From Sphingomonas sp. Y57 (lineage in GTDB: Bacteria; Pseudomonadota; Alphaproteobacteria; Sphingomonadales; Sphingomonadaceae), in assembly GCF_001015195.1 (NCBI RefSeq), contig NZ_LDES01000024.1, forward strand, positions 248,001 to 312,000: DNA of 64,000 bases, written 5' to 3'. Both the position numbers and the translations under genes were made by a program. The first letter of the stretch is position 1. Each line of letters begins with the position of its first letter. Below are positions 9,211 through 19,012 of this stretch, piece after piece. Under the pieces are notes generated by a model that saw nothing but the letters and a program-made list of their open reading frames with translations, was not told the origin of the DNA and made no database searches.

Positions 9211-10487
9211 AGCGGAAGCCCCTCCACCGCGCGACGGAAAGCGTCGCCACGTGCCTCATAGTCGCTGAACTGGTCGAAAGAGGCGCAGGCCGGCGACAGC
9301 ATCACCACCTCGCCTGGCCGAGCGGCGGCAGCCGCGTCGGCGACCGCCCGGGCGAGCGTGCCGCTTTCGGTCACCGGCTTGCCCGCGTCGCGCAGGATGC
9401 GCGCGAACATCGGGCCCGCCTGGCCGATCGTGTAGCCGGCCACGACATGGCCGAAATAGGGCGCGCAATCGTCGAGATCGTCGGTCTTGGGCAGGCCGCC
9501 GAGAATCCAGTGAATCTTCGGATAGGCGCCGAGCGCGGGGGCTGTCGCGGTCGCGTTGGTCGCCTTGCTGTCGTTGACGAACAGCACGCCCCGCTTCTCG
9601 GCAACACGCTGCATCCGGTGCGGAAGGCCGGGATAAGTGCGCAGGCCATTCTCGATCGCGTCGTCCCCGATGCCGAGCGCGCGAGCCACCTGTATGGCGA
9701 CCGCCGCATTCTGGGCATTGTGCGGACCCTGGAGCGCCGGCCAGCCCGCCTGGCCCGTGACGTCGGACGACCGCACGGCGATGCTTCCGGGATGACGCGC
9801 CGCGATCGCGCGGCTCGGCTCGTCCTCGACGGCGATGATCGTCGCATGGCCTGCCGACTGCATGTCGAACAGCCTTTCCTTCGATGCGGCATAGCCGGCG
9901 AAGCCGTCATAGCGGTCGAGATGGTCCGGCGTGATGTTGGTCAGCACCGCGACGTCGCAGTCGAGACTCTGGGTGATGTCGATCTGGTAGCTCGACAGTT
10001 CGAGCACATACACGCCGCCCGCAGGCAGCGGATCGCGGCCGAGGATCGGCAGGCCGATATTGCCGCCCATCAGCGTGGGGATGCCCGCCGTCTCCAGGAT
10101 ATGGGTGATCAGCGCGGTAGTGGTCGACTTGCCGTTGGTGCCGGTGATGCCGACGACCTTGTGCGCTGGCAGCGAGGCGCGTGCCTGCGCGAACAGCTCG
10201 ATGTCGCTGATCACCGGTACGCCGAATTCCGCTGCATGGCCTGCGATCGGATGCCGGTTGAGCGGTACGCCCGGCGAGACGACGACGCCGGCGAAACCGG
10301 CCAGGCCGATTTCGACCGGGTCCGCGAAGGCGACGTTGCCCGTTACCTTGGCTCGCGCCGCTTCGTTCGAATCCCACGCCGTCACCTTCGCGCCGCTCGC
10401 AAGCAGCGCCTCGACCGTCGCCAGCCCCGATCGCGCGAGACCGAGGACGGCATAGTGTTTTCCAGCGAAGGCGGGGCTCGTGATCAC
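9207..10487 (-). CDS. murD: UDP-MurNAc-L-Ala--D-glutamate ligase MurD
   Basis: ATP-dependent Mur ligase adding D-Glu to UDP-MurNAc-L-Ala. It shows the Rossmann entry [15 protein letters not shown], the P-loop [22 protein letters not shown], and the C-terminal [22 protein letters not shown] assign a GTG start at 10487 (VITSPAFAG): it overlaps the mraY stop as GTGA and gives 426 aa. The open frame extends about 300 bp further upstream with no similarity to Mur ligases. Confidence 0.96.
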   Translation of the reverse strand: MITSPAFAGKHYAVLGLARSGLATVEALLASGAKVTAWDSNEAARAKVTGNVAFADPVEIGLAGFAGVVVSPGVPLNRHPIAGHAAEFGVPVISDIELFAQARASLPAHKVVGITGTNGKSTTTALITHILETAGIPTLMGGNIGLPILGRDPLPAGGVYVLELSSYQIDITQSLDCDVAVLTNITPDHLDRYDGFAGYAASKERLFDMQSAGHATIIAVEDEPSRAIAARHPGSIAVRSSDVTGQAGWPALQGPHNAQNAAVAIQVARALGIGDDAIENGLRTYPGLPHRMQRVAEKRGVLFVNDSKATNATATAPALGAYPKIHWILGGLPKTDDLDDCAPYFGHVVAGYTIGQAGPMFARILRDAGKPVTESGTLARAVADAAAAARPGEVVMLSPACASFDQFSDYEARGDAFRRAVEGLPL

Positions 10488-11554
10488 CGCAGTTTCAGCG
10501 TAGCGAGGCCGGCGAGGGCGAGCACGAAGGAGATGATCCAGAAGCGGACCACCACGGTGGGCTCGCTCCAGCCGAGCTGTTCGAAATGATGGTGGATCGG
10601 CGCCATTCGGAAAATGCGCTTGCCGGTCCGCTTGTAGAAAAAGACCTGGAGGATGACCGAGATCGTCTCCATCACGAACAGGCCACCGACGATCGCCAGC
10701 ACGATCTCGTGATGCGCGACGACCGAGATGACGCCGAGCGCGCCGCCGAGCGCGAGGCTGCCCGTGTCGCCCATGAAGACCGCCGCGGGCGGGGCGTTGA
10801 ACCACAGGAAGGCGAGGCCGCCGCCGATGATCGCGGCGGTCAGGATCGTCAGGTCACCCGCGCCCGGCACATGCGGAATACCCAGATACTGGGCGAACTT
10901 CGCGTTGCCGACCAGATAGGCGATGACGAAGAAGGCGAGGCTGGCGATCACCACCGGCATGATCGCCAGGCCGTCGAGCCCGTCGGTCAGGTTCACCGCA
11001 TTGCCGAAGGCGACGATCACGAAGGCCGCGAACACGACGTAGAAGGGGCCCAGGTCGATCACCGGCCCGTTGTAGAAGGGCACGTAGAGCTGGGTGCCGT
11101 TGCCCGAGACGATCAGCCAGCTGGCGAGGCCGGCGATCAGGAATTCGCCGAGCAGGCGCGCCTTGCCGGACACGCCCTTGGCGCTGCGCTTCTTGACCTT
11201 GTCGTAATCGTCCATGAAGCCGATCAGGCCGAAGCCCAGCGTCACGCCGATGCAGGCCCAGACATAGCGGTTGCCAAGGTCCATCCAGAGCAGCAGCGAC
11301 AGCATCACCGAGATCAGGATCATCAGTCCGCCCATCGTCGGCGTGCCGACCTTCGACAGATGGGTCTGCGGGCCGTCGGCGCGGATCGGCTGGCCCTTGC
11401 CCTGCCGGATGCGCAGCCAGCCGATGAAGCGCGGGCCGATGATCAGCCCGATGAACAGCGCGGTCAGCGCCGCTGCCCCCGCGCGGAAGGTAATGTAGCG
11501 GATGAGATTGAGCACGCCCGGGAACCCGAGCTGTTCGGCTATCAGGTAGAGCAT
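10484..11554 (-). CDS. mraY: Phospho-MurNAc-pentapeptide transferase MraY
   Basis: Polytopic membrane enzyme that moves phospho-MurNAc-pentapeptide to undecaprenyl phosphate, forming lipid I. It is 356 aa with about ten membrane segments. Catalytic Asp motifs are [19 protein letters not shown] and [11 protein letters not shown], and the C-terminal [15 protein letters not shown] is typical of the family. It overlaps murF by 13 bp rather than the usual 4. Confidence 0.98.
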   Translation of the reverse strand: MLYLIAEQLGFPGVLNLIRYITFRAGAAALTALFIGLIIGPRFIGWLRIRQGKGQPIRADGPQTHLSKVGTPTMGGLMILISVMLSLLLWMDLGNRYVWACIGVTLGFGLIGFMDDYDKVKKRSAKGVSGKARLLGEFLIAGLASWLIVSGNGTQLYVPFYNGPVIDLGPFYVVFAAFVIVAFGNAVNLTDGLDGLAIMPVVIASLAFFVIAYLVGNAKFAQYLGIPHVPGAGDLTILTAAIIGGGLAFLWFNAPPAAVFMGDTGSLALGGALGVISVVAHHEIVLAIVGGLFVMETISVILQVFFYKRTGKRIFRMAPIHHHFEQLGWSEPTVVVRFWIISFVLALAGLATLKLR

Positions 11555-12957
11555 GTCGTCCTTTCGCCGGCCGTCGGCTTCGTGCGCAGATGCGCGACGA
11601 GACGCGACAGGCCGATCGCGTTGGATCCCTTGATCAATATGGCGTCGCCGGGCGCGATCTTCGCTTCTATCGACTCGATCGCCGCGTCGGCGTCGGGCAC
11701 ATGCTCGAATTCGATGCGTCCCTCAAGGGCGTTCGCGAGCGCGGTCATCTCCGATCCGACGAGCAGAGCGAAATCGACCCCGGCGTCACGCAACGGCCCG
11801 GCCAGATCGGCATGGTAGCCCGCCGATCCGGCGCCCAGCTCCCGCATCTCGCCAAGCACCGCGATCCGCCGCTCGGCGCGCTCGCGGCCCAGCATCTTGA
11901 TCGTCGCCGCCATCGAGGCGGGGTTGGCGTTGTAGCTCTCGTCGATCAGCAACGCCTCGCCCGATCCCACGGGAATCGTGCTGCGCTGGCCGCGGCCGGG
12001 TAGCCCTTCCATCTCCGCGAAGGCGAGGCCGGCGGCGGCGAGGTCGCCGCCCACCGCCCAGACCGCGGCGATCACCGCCATCGCGTTCGACACCCAATGC
12101 TCGCCTGGCGGGGCGATCGTGAAGGTCAGCTCGGCATCGGGCAGGACCAGCGACAGCAATGTTCCCCGGTCGAGCGGGATGACGTCCTGAGCACGGACAT
12201 CGGCCGCGCCGTCCATGCCGAAGGTCAGGATGCGGGCGGCATGGGGTTTCGCCGCCGCGATCAGCCGGTCGCGATGAGGGCTGTCGTAGGGGATGATGGC
12301 GACGCCCCCGGGCTGCAGCCCCTGGAATATCTCCCCCTTCGCATCGGCTATATCGGCTTCGCTCGCGAAGAAGGCGCTATGGGCCGGGGCGATCGCAGTG
12401 ACGATCGCGACGTGCGGCCGGACCAGCCGGGTCAGCGCCGCCAGCTCGCCGCTATGGTTCATCCCCATCTCGAACACGCCGATCCGGGTGTCGGCGGGCA
12501 TGCGGGCGAGGCTGAGAGGGACGCCGGTGTGGTTGTTGTAGCTCTTGACCGACCGATGGACCCGACCGGGCATGGCGCGGTCGAGGCAGGCGAAGAGCGC
12601 CTCCTTGGTGCCGGTCTTGCCGACCGATCCGGTGACGCCGATCACCCGGCCTTGTATCCGATCGCGCGCCGCCGCGCCCAATGCGTTGAGCGCTTCCATG
12701 GTGTTGGCGGCGCGGACGTGCGGGCCGTCGCAGGCGTCGGAGACGATCGCGCCCGCCGCGCCGGCGGCGAACGCCTTGTCGAGGAAGCGGTGGCCGTCGG
12801 TCGTCTCGCCCTTCAGCGCGATGAACAGGTCGCCCGGGCCGACCTCACGCGAGTCGAAGGTGACGCCGTCCACGCGGAAATCGCCATAGACCTCGCCGTC
12901 CACCGCGGCGGCGATGTCGAACGCAGTCCAGAGGGGAGCAGAGGACTCTTCGCTCAT
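11542..12957 (-). CDS. murF: UDP-MurNAc-tripeptide--D-Ala-D-Ala ligase MurF
   Basis: ATP-dependent Mur ligase that adds the D-Ala-D-Ala made by Ddl. It carries the N-terminal uridine-binding segment with [19 protein letters not shown], the P-loop [15 protein letters not shown], the MGMNHSGE motif and [11 protein letters not shown]. The ATG at 12957 overlaps the murE stop as ATGA, giving 471 aa. An ATG three codons upstream (12966) is less well placed. Confidence 0.97.
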   Translation of the reverse strand: MSEESSAPLWTAFDIAAAVDGEVYGDFRVDGVTFDSREVGPGDLFIALKGETTDGHRFLDKAFAAGAAGAIVSDACDGPHVRAANTMEALNALGAAARDRIQGRVIGVTGSVGKTGTKEALFACLDRAMPGRVHRSVKSYNNHTGVPLSLARMPADTRIGVFEMGMNHSGELAALTRLVRPHVAIVTAIAPAHSAFFASEADIADAKGEIFQGLQPGGVAIIPYDSPHRDRLIAAAKPHAARILTFGMDGAADVRAQDVIPLDRGTLLSLVLPDAELTFTIAPPGEHWVSNAMAVIAAVWAVGGDLAAAGLAFAEMEGLPGRGQRSTIPVGSGEALLIDESYNANPASMAATIKMLGRERAERRIAVLGEMRELGAGSAGYHADLAGPLRDAGVDFALLVGSEMTALANALEGRIEFEHVPDADAAIESIEAKIAPGDAILIKGSNAIGLSRLVAHLRTKPTAGERTTCST

Positions 12958-14417
12958 GCCGCGCATTCCCGCGCGACGGTGACGTCGTCGAAGGGCAGGA
13001 CGCGCATCTGGTCCCCGGCGCCGACGATCTGCCCCTGCTCATGGCCCTTGCCGGCGATCAGGACGATGTCGCCGGCCTGTGCCTCTGCGATGGCGGCGGC
13101 GATCGCCTCCCGCCGGCCACCGATCTCGGTCGCGCCGGGCGCCCCGGCCATGACGTCGCGGCGGATCGCGGCCGGGTCCTCGCTGCGCGGATTGTCGTCG
13201 GTGACGATGGTGCGGTCGGACAGCCGGGCCGATACCTCGCCCATGAGCGGGCGCTTGCCGGTGTCGCGGTCGCCGCCCGCGCCGAACACGGTGATCAGCC
13301 GGCCCTCGGTGTGCGGGCGCAGCGCCTCGATCGCGGCCTCCAGCCCGTCGGGCGTATGTGCATAGTCGACATAGATGGGCGCGCCGGTCCGGCTGATCGC
13401 GGCGCGTTCGAGGCGGCCGCGCACCGGGGCGACCCGCTGCAGATTGCCCAGGGTCAGCCCGAGCTCGCCGCCGGTGGCGATGACCAGCCCGGCGGCGACC
13501 AGCGCGTTTGCCGCCTGATAGGCGCCGATCAGGGGCAGCTTCACCTCGCGCGCCTTGCCTTCGATCTCGAGCCTGAGCGTCTGGCCGAGCGCCGTCGGGG
13601 TGCGTTCGACGAGGCGGAGCGTCTCCCCCGCCGTGCCGACACTGATCAGCCGGATGCCGCGCGCCCGCACCGCGGCGATCACCTCGGCCGATCGCGGATC
13701 GTCGGCCCAGACCACGGCCGTTCCGTCCTGGTCCACCACCTCGGTGAACAGGCGCAGCTTGGCCGCGAAATAGGCCTCCATCGTGCCGTGATAATCGAGA
13801 TGATCGCGGCTGAGATTGGTGAAGGCCGCGGCGCGTACCGGCAGCCCCTCGGTCCGATATTGCGACAGACCATGGCTCGACGCCTCGAAGGCGGCGTGGG
13901 TGACGCCTTCCTTGCGGAGTCCCGCCATGTTCGACAGGAAGGTGACGATGTCGGGCGTGGTCAGCCCCGTCGACACCTGCTCGTCGGCGGTGGTAACGCC
14001 GAGCGTGCCGATCGAGGCGGCGTGAAAACCGGCCATCCGCCACAGCTGGCGGGTCAACTCGACCGTCGACGTCTTGCCGTTGGTGCCGGTGACCGCAATG
14101 GTCGTGTCGGGAAACGGCGCGAAGAAGCGTGCGGCCAGCCGGGCGAACAGTCGGCGCGGTTCTGCATCGGTGATGTGGACGGCGCTCCCGATTGCGCTGC
14201 CCACCGCCACGCCGGGAGCGGAGACGATTGCCACGGCCCCGTCGGCGATCGCCTGGGCGATGAAGTCCTCGCCATTGAAGCGGCTGCCCTTGAAGGCGCC
14301 GAACACCGTGCCCGGAGCGACCTTGCGGTGATCGATCGCGAAGCCGGTGATCCGCGCGTCGCCGGCGTCCGCGCCCGATACGGCTGGAAGCTCGGCCAGG
14401 AGGTCAGTCAATCGCAT
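12954..14417 (-). CDS. murE: MurE ligase (meso-diaminopimelate adding)
   Basis: Adds the third residue to UDP-MurNAc-L-Ala-D-Glu. It has the P-loop VTGTNGKTST (residues 109-118), the SSHGLSQYR motif, the HTPDGLEA segment and, in the C-terminal domain, DNPRSEDP. The DNPR motif is the mark of meso-diaminopimelate rather than lysine specificity, as expected for a Gram-negative. It is 487 aa and overlaps the ftsI stop by 14 bp. Confidence 0.98.
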   Translation of the reverse strand: MRLTDLLAELPAVSGADAGDARITGFAIDHRKVAPGTVFGAFKGSRFNGEDFIAQAIADGAVAIVSAPGVAVGSAIGSAVHITDAEPRRLFARLAARFFAPFPDTTIAVTGTNGKTSTVELTRQLWRMAGFHAASIGTLGVTTADEQVSTGLTTPDIVTFLSNMAGLRKEGVTHAAFEASSHGLSQYRTEGLPVRAAAFTNLSRDHLDYHGTMEAYFAAKLRLFTEVVDQDGTAVVWADDPRSAEVIAAVRARGIRLISVGTAGETLRLVERTPTALGQTLRLEIEGKAREVKLPLIGAYQAANALVAAGLVIATGGELGLTLGNLQRVAPVRGRLERAAISRTGAPIYVDYAHTPDGLEAAIEALRPHTEGRLITVFGAGGDRDTGKRPLMGEVSARLSDRTIVTDDNPRSEDPAAIRRDVMAGAPGATEIGGRREAIAAAIAEAQAGDIVLIAGKGHEQGQIVGAGDQMRVLPFDDVTVARECAA

Positions 14418-16143
14418 GGACCCCCGCGTCCTTCTTTTCGGGCTTGTAGACGAAAGGCATCATGTCGGAGACGTCGATGTCCTTGCTGGGATCGGGGATG
14501 ACGCCCAGCAGCGGGCCGATCCGCGCGATGACGTTCTTTACCGCCGGCAGCGCGTTCCAGGCGGCGGTCCGGAAGCCATAGGTCTCCGGAATGCCCTTCG
14601 GCTCGTCCATCGTCACCACCACCACATAGCGCGGCGCGTCCATCGGGAAGGCGGCGGCGAAGGTGGTGACGAGGCTGTTGTGGATGTAGCGCCCGTTGAG
14701 GTTCTTCTCGGCAGTGCCGGTCTTGCCGCCCACGCGCAGGCCGGGAATATTGGCGCCGCGCCCCGTGCCTTCCTCGACGACGAGGCGCATGAGCTGGCGG
14801 ATGCGGTAGCTGGTCTGCTCGGAGATGACGCGCTTGCCCTGCGGCGCCTGGCCGGCGGGGAGCTTGAGCATCGTCGCCGGGCGCAGGATACCGCCGTTGA
14901 CCATCGCCGCATAGGCGTTGGCCAGGTGCATCTGGCTCACCGCGATGCCATGGCCATAGGCGACCGTCATCACCGTGGTCCGCGCCCAGAATCCCGGCCA
15001 CAGCGGCTTGCCGCGCGCGCCCAGCTCGAGGTCGACGGGGCGATCGAAGCCAAGCTGGCGGAAGAAGGCCTGGGTACGTTCGGGCCCGATCTCCTCGGAA
15101 ATCCGCGCGGTACCGATGTTGGACGAATGGATCAGGATGTCCGGGACCGACATCCAGCGATTCTCGGGATGGTCGTCCTTGATACGGAAGCCGCCCACCT
15201 GGAGCGGCGCGGTCGCGTCGTAGCGCTTCCCGAAATTGGTGATCACGCCATTCTCGATGGCGTTCGCCATGGTCAGCACCTTGAAGGTCGAGCCGAGCTC
15301 GTAGACCGAGCTGACCGCGCGATTGTAGCGTGCGTCGGGGCGGAGCGGATCGGTGCCCACGGGCACCAGGCCGGGTGCGTTGGAGTTGAACACCGGCAGC
15401 GAGGCCAGGGCCAGCACTTCGCCGGTGTGGACGTCGAGTACGACGCCGGCCCCGCCGACCGCGAGATATTTCTCGGCGGAGGTCCGGATCGCGCTTTCGA
15501 GCGCGGCCTGCACGCGGCTGTCGATCGATAGCGCGACCGGCTGACCGCCATTGGTGCCGCTGGTCAGGCGCTTGTCGAGGAAGGCCTCCATTCCGCTGAC
15601 CGGCACGCCGCCGATGTCCATATAGCCGATCACCTGCGCGGCCATCGTGCCCTGCGGATAGAAGCGCTTCGGCTCCGGGACCTCCTCGATCGCCGGTTCT
15701 CCAAGCAGGCGAACCGCGTGGATCTTGGCCGGCGTGGCGCCGCGCTCTAGATAGACGAACTTGCGCCGTCCGTGGAGGATGCGGCGATAGTCCTCGACGG
15801 TGCGGTTCGGGAACAGGCGGGCGAGCTCGGTCGCCAGCCGTTCCTTGTCGCCGATCACGCGCGGTGGCCGGATCGCCAGGCTGATGCCCTTGATGGTCGC
15901 GGCGAGCACCACACCGTTGCGGTCGGTGATGTCGGCGCGAGGGCCCACGGTCGACACGACCTGGGAACGGTCGGGCGCGTCGAACACGGCCAGGTAGAGC
16001 AGCCGCATCGCGATCACGCCGACCATGAGCGCGAACAGCAGCATCAGCACCATCAGGCGATAATGGGCCACATGGACGCTGTCGTTGGTCTTGACGAGGG
16101 CGCGGTCGCGCGGCGGGGCTAGCCCGGCGGCGATCGCGTTCAT
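14404..16143 (-). CDS. ftsI: Septal transpeptidase PBP3 (FtsI)
   Basis: Class B penicillin-binding protein that cross-links septal peptidoglycan with FtsW. It has a short cytoplasmic tail, one membrane anchor near residues 28-51, the pedestal domain with ITDRNGVVLA, and the transpeptidase domain. The active-site triads are STFK (Ser285/Lys288), SSN (340-342) and KTG (474-476). It is 579 aa. The ATG at 16143 overlaps the ftsL stop as ATGA. Confidence 0.97.
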   Translation of the reverse strand: MNAIAAGLAPPRDRALVKTNDSVHVAHYRLMVLMLLFALMVGVIAMRLLYLAVFDAPDRSQVVSTVGPRADITDRNGVVLAATIKGISLAIRPPRVIGDKERLATELARLFPNRTVEDYRRILHGRRKFVYLERGATPAKIHAVRLLGEPAIEEVPEPKRFYPQGTMAAQVIGYMDIGGVPVSGMEAFLDKRLTSGTNGGQPVALSIDSRVQAALESAIRTSAEKYLAVGGAGVVLDVHTGEVLALASLPVFNSNAPGLVPVGTDPLRPDARYNRAVSSVYELGSTFKVLTMANAIENGVITNFGKRYDATAPLQVGGFRIKDDHPENRWMSVPDILIHSSNIGTARISEEIGPERTQAFFRQLGFDRPVDLELGARGKPLWPGFWARTTVMTVAYGHGIAVSQMHLANAYAAMVNGGILRPATMLKLPAGQAPQGKRVISEQTSYRIRQLMRLVVEEGTGRGANIPGLRVGGKTGTAEKNLNGRYIHNSLVTTFAAAFPMDAPRYVVVVTMDEPKGIPETYGFRTAAWNALPAVKNVIARIGPLLGVIPDPSKDIDVSDMMPFVYKPEKKDAGVHAID

Positions 16144-16757
16144 TGCTTCCCCTTGCGCGCGCGGGCCGGCGCCTCTTCGGCGAGACCGTCCAGGAAGTTG
16201 TCATCGAGCCGGACTGCGCGGACCAGCTTGCGCTCCGCGACCTCACGCACCGGCGAGGTTTGCGGCGCCAGCGCCGACGGCGTCGGCTGTACATAATTGG
16301 CCTGGCGCAGGGTGGGCTGCGGGGGCGGGGCAGGGGCCGCCACCGGCGCCGGAACCGTCGAGCGAGCCTTGGACGCCGCCATGCCGCTGTCCTCGATCCG
16401 GTCGTAGCTGACCTTGTCGAGTGCGCCATGGCTGGCGACGATGGCCGGGTCGAGCGGCAGGCGCTGCGGCTGGGTCAACGCGACGAGCCGCACCGAGCTG
16501 GTCACGAACTGCTCGGGGCCGGGCGCCTGGAGGCCGTAGACGTTCTGGTTCCACCGTTCGATCTGGGCGAGGCCGCCGCGCGTGTCGATCTCGGTCCGCA
16601 GGCGGCGGATCTCCTGGTTGGTGGCGGCGATCTTGCGCTCGACGCCGGTCAGCTCGGCGCGCTTCGCGGCGACCGTCTGCGAGATCATGTAGAAGGAGAG
16701 AGCCGCGACGCAGATGCCGCTCGTCCAGACCACCTCCTTGAAGCGGGTCGTGATCAT
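16140..16757 (-). CDS. ftsL: FtsL-like divisome protein with long Pro/Ala tail
   Basis: Bitopic protein in the FtsL position between rsmH and ftsI. A short cytoplasmic N terminus precedes one membrane helix (about residues 9-30), then a coiled coil ([20 protein letters not shown], about 32-65) as in FtsL/FtsB. Unlike E. coli FtsL (about 120 aa) it is 205 aa, with a roughly 100-residue low-complexity Pro/Ala-rich periplasmic extension ending in a basic tail. The ATG at 16757 overlaps the rsmH stop (ATGA). Assignment rests on position and topology more than on sequence identity. Confidence 0.85.
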   Translation of the reverse strand: MITTRFKEVVWTSGICVAALSFYMISQTVAAKRAELTGVERKIAATNQEIRRLRTEIDTRGGLAQIERWNQNVYGLQAPGPEQFVTSSVRLVALTQPQRLPLDPAIVASHGALDKVSYDRIEDSGMAASKARSTVPAPVAAPAPPPQPTLRQANYVQPTPSALAPQTSPVREVAERKLVRAVRLDDNFLDGLAEEAPARARKGKQ

Positions 16758-17722
16758 CCCTGACGTCCTTCCTTTTTGGGCGCGGTGCCCCATGGCGCTG
16801 CTGCGGTCCGCCGGGCGACGCGCAGCGTCGCCGAACGGGACCGGGGGTTGCGGGCGAGTTCCGCCTCGCCCGCCCGAACGGGCTTGGCGACGGCCTCGAA
16901 ACTGGGACGCGGCCCCCCGGCGCGCACATCTGGAAGGTGACGGGAACCGGCCGGCGTGGCGCCGCTGCGCTCGCGCAGGAAGCGCTTCACGATCCGGTCC
17001 TCGATCGAATGGAAGGAGACGACCGCCAGCCGCCCGCCCGGGCGCAGCACGCGCTCGGCAGCGGCCAGCCCCTGCTCGAGCTCGTCGAGCTCGGCGTTAA
17101 GGTGGATGCGGATCGCCTGGAAGGTGCGGGTCGCGGGATCCTTCTTCTCGTGCGGCTTGTGGCCGAGCGCGCGGCGCACGACCTCGGCGAGTTCGGAGGT
17201 CCGGGTGATCGGCCGGGCCTGGACGATGGCGCGGGCGACACGCCGCGCGCGCGGTTCCTCGCCCAGGTCGTGCAGGACGTCGGCAATCTCGGCCTCGTCG
17301 GCGGTATTCACGAAGTCGGCGGCGCTCATGCCGATCTTCTCCATCCGCATGTCGAGCGGGCCGTCCGCCTGGAAGGAGAAGCCGCGGTCGGCGCGGTCGA
17401 GCTGCATCGACGACACGCCGATGTCGAGCGTCACGCCATCGACCTGGTCGATGCCGCGCTCGCTCAACGCCTCGGCCATGCGGGAGAAGCGCTCCGGAAT
17501 CAGGACCAGCTGGCCATCCTGCGCCTCTTCCAGCGTGCGGCCCTCGGCGATCGCGTCGGGGTCGCGGTCGAAAGCATAGACGCGCGCGCCCGCGTGCAGC
17601 AGGGCGCGCGTATAGCCGCCGGCTCCGAATGTGCCGTCGACATGGGTCTCGCCGGCGCCGGGAGCGAGGCCGGCGATCACCTCGTCGATCAGGACCGGGA
17701 CATGGGGTGCGGCCTGAGTCAT
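16754..17722 (-). CDS. rsmH: 16S rRNA (cytosine1402-N4)-methyltransferase RsmH
   Basis: SAM-dependent methyltransferase acting on C1402 of 16S rRNA (old name MraW), conserved as the second gene of dcw clusters. It shows [10 protein letters not shown] at the N terminus, the SAM-binding [35 protein letters not shown] and the [14 protein letters not shown] motif. It is 322 aa. ATGA overlap with mraZ. Confidence 0.98.
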   Translation of the reverse strand: MTQAAPHVPVLIDEVIAGLAPGAGETHVDGTFGAGGYTRALLHAGARVYAFDRDPDAIAEGRTLEEAQDGQLVLIPERFSRMAEALSERGIDQVDGVTLDIGVSSMQLDRADRGFSFQADGPLDMRMEKIGMSAADFVNTADEAEIADVLHDLGEEPRARRVARAIVQARPITRTSELAEVVRRALGHKPHEKKDPATRTFQAIRIHLNAELDELEQGLAAAERVLRPGGRLAVVSFHSIEDRIVKRFLRERSGATPAGSRHLPDVRAGGPRPSFEAVAKPVRAGEAELARNPRSRSATLRVARRTAAAPWGTAPKKEGRQG

Positions 17723-18246
17723 CCGCGCTCCTTCCGCCTAGTCAGCAGCTCTTCCATTTCCTCGATCACGTCGCCGGACTCGCCGCCGGCGGCGGCACGC
17801 AGGACCTCGGGACTCCAGATGCGGAAACGCCGGCCGCGGCCGACGAAGAAGGCGTCATTGCCGATCTGCGCCTTGGCGCGCAGCCTGTCTGGCAAGACCA
17901 TTCGCCCTGCCGTGTCGAAGTTGACGTCCTTCATCAGGGGGTAGGTCTCGGCCTCCAGCCGGTCGAGCACGTCGCCCACCAGCTCGCCGGTCTGCTCGGA
18001 GACGCGGACGGCATGGGCGTTCATCTGCTCCTCGGTCTCGGCGATCTGCAGGCCGTCGCTGACCTCGATGCACTTGAGCGCGGCGTTGAAGGTCATGCGC
18101 AGGGTACGGCCGAGGCCCGAAGCCACCTTGGGCGAACCCGAGCGGATGTCGATCGTCTGACGGAAGGCAGCCGGGAGCGAAACGCGCCCCTTAAGGTCCA
18201 CGCCGTTCAAATGAACGTCATTAAAGACCGCACCACCCGCCGCCAC
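17719..18246 (-). CDS. mraZ: Transcriptional regulator MraZ
   Basis: Ring-forming AbrB-like DNA-binding protein that represses its own dcw operon in the bacteria studied. Two SpoVT/AbrB-type repeats are visible: one around [14 protein letters not shown] and the second around [14 protein letters not shown]. No ATG lies at the expected position. I take the GTG at 18246, which gives 175 aa with [10 protein letters not shown] about 20 residues in. A GTG at 18279 would add 11 residues and a TTG 33 nt downstream is also possible, so the start is uncertain. Confidence 0.9.
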   Translation of the reverse strand: MAAGGAVFNDVHLNGVDLKGRVSLPAAFRQTIDIRSGSPKVASGLGRTLRMTFNAALKCIEVSDGLQIAETEEQMNAHAVRVSEQTGELVGDVLDRLEAETYPLMKDVNFDTAGRMVLPDRLRAKAQIGNDAFFVGRGRRFRIWSPEVLRAAAGGESGDVIEEMEELLTRRKERG

Positions 18247-18343
18247 CGACGCATACCCCAGCCAGATCGAGGGAAGCACCGCCGGGACCGCGCCGCCCCT
18301 TCGGGCCGGCGGGAGGCGTCAATGCGCCAAGCGATACTCCCCA

Positions 18344-18388
18344 CCCCATTTCACCATCGCGGTGTACTTGGGTCGGTCCCCCATTTCA
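18344..18388 (-). promoter_or_regulatory. Repeated TGAAATGGGG upstream of mraZ
   Basis: Read on the minus strand, the 10-mer TGAAATGGGG occurs at 18379-18388 and again at 18344-18353, 35 bp apart, followed by a further TGGGG. Characterised MraZ operators are short TGGG-type repeats in front of mraZ, so these are the best candidates for MraZ autoregulatory sites. The repeat is seen; binding is inferred. Confidence 0.45.
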
Positions 18389-18519
18389 AAGGATTTTTAT
18401 ACCATTTTATGGTTTTCCATGGATTCGGTTGTGGATTCCAGGGAAAGCATGGAACGCCATGGGCCGGCCGGAAACGCCCGGAAGCGCGGAAATCCGCGCG
18501 GGGGGCGATGCTCGCCCCC

Positions 18520-18528
18520 TGTGGATAA
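18520..18528. promoter_or_regulatory. Perfect DnaA box upstream of mraZ
   Basis: TGTGGATAA on the plus strand (TTATCCACA on the minus strand) is an exact consensus DnaA box, 274 bp upstream of the mraZ start. It may couple dcw expression to replication initiation. Confidence 0.5.
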
Positions 18529-18673
18529 GTTTGTCGAAAAGCTATGGGCCGGGTCTGGGCGGAATCGCCGCGGCGTGCCCCCCGCCCCGACGCGAGCGGG
18601 ACGAACCGAAGGTTCCTACGGATGTACGGCGCGGTTCGAGTCGGCGGGAGCTGTGGTCCGCCCGGCGATCAGC

Positions 18674-18907
18674 TCAATGCTGAGGCGGGGGGGCTTGTTG
18701 CGTGTCGCTCTCGCCGGCGGTGCCGCCGGGGGCGACGCCCAGCTCGGCCAGGGGATCGGCGGGAGGCTTGGCGCTGTTGCCCGTCTCCGCGACCACGTTC
18801 GCCTCGCCGTTCCGCTCCTTCGAGTGGAAGCCCACGATCGCCGCCGCCAGCAGGACGATCAGGAAGACGACGGCCAGGCCGGTGATACCGATCCGCACGC
18901 GCTGCAT
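18674..18907 (-). CDS. Small membrane-anchored hypothetical protein
   Basis: 77-aa protein of unknown function: a basic start (MQRVRIG), one hydrophobic helix at about residues 8-27, then a hydrophilic Pro/Ala/Glu-rich tail ending QQAPPPQH. It has no cysteine and no lipobox, so it is likely a single-pass inner-membrane protein with the tail in the periplasm. It lies 105 bp downstream of cysK on the same strand. Confidence 0.65.
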   Translation of the reverse strand: MQRVRIGITGLAVVFLIVLLAAAIVGFHSKERNGEANVVAETGNSAKPPADPLAELGVAPGGTAGESDTQQAPPPQH

Positions 18908-19012
18908 CAGGCGATGATCCCCATGACGCCAATGTCCGCCAGCCTCGGGCGGAGGTCAATCATCAATATTCTTGTCCGGGCGCGGAATGCTGTCGCAATC
19001 GGTACGCCGTCG

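Larger units (their letters stand above)
18247..18673. other. Non-coding leader of the dcw cluster
   Basis: About 430 bp without a convincing gene between mraZ and the downstream end of the cysK-associated small gene. It holds a perfect DnaA box, GANTC sites (18422, 18434, 18562 and 18638) and a 10-mer repeated 35 bp apart close to mraZ. The 18390-18420 stretch is unusually AT-rich for this genome and probably contains the mraZ promoter. I looked for RNase P RNA, which sits beside mraZ in some alphaproteobacteria, and did not find its conserved core. Confidence 0.7.

Noticed and set aside
18280-18660. RNase P RNA upstream of mraZ
   Set aside because: The position is plausible for alphaproteobacteria, but the conserved GAGGAAAGTCCGGGC core and its partner are absent on both strands.
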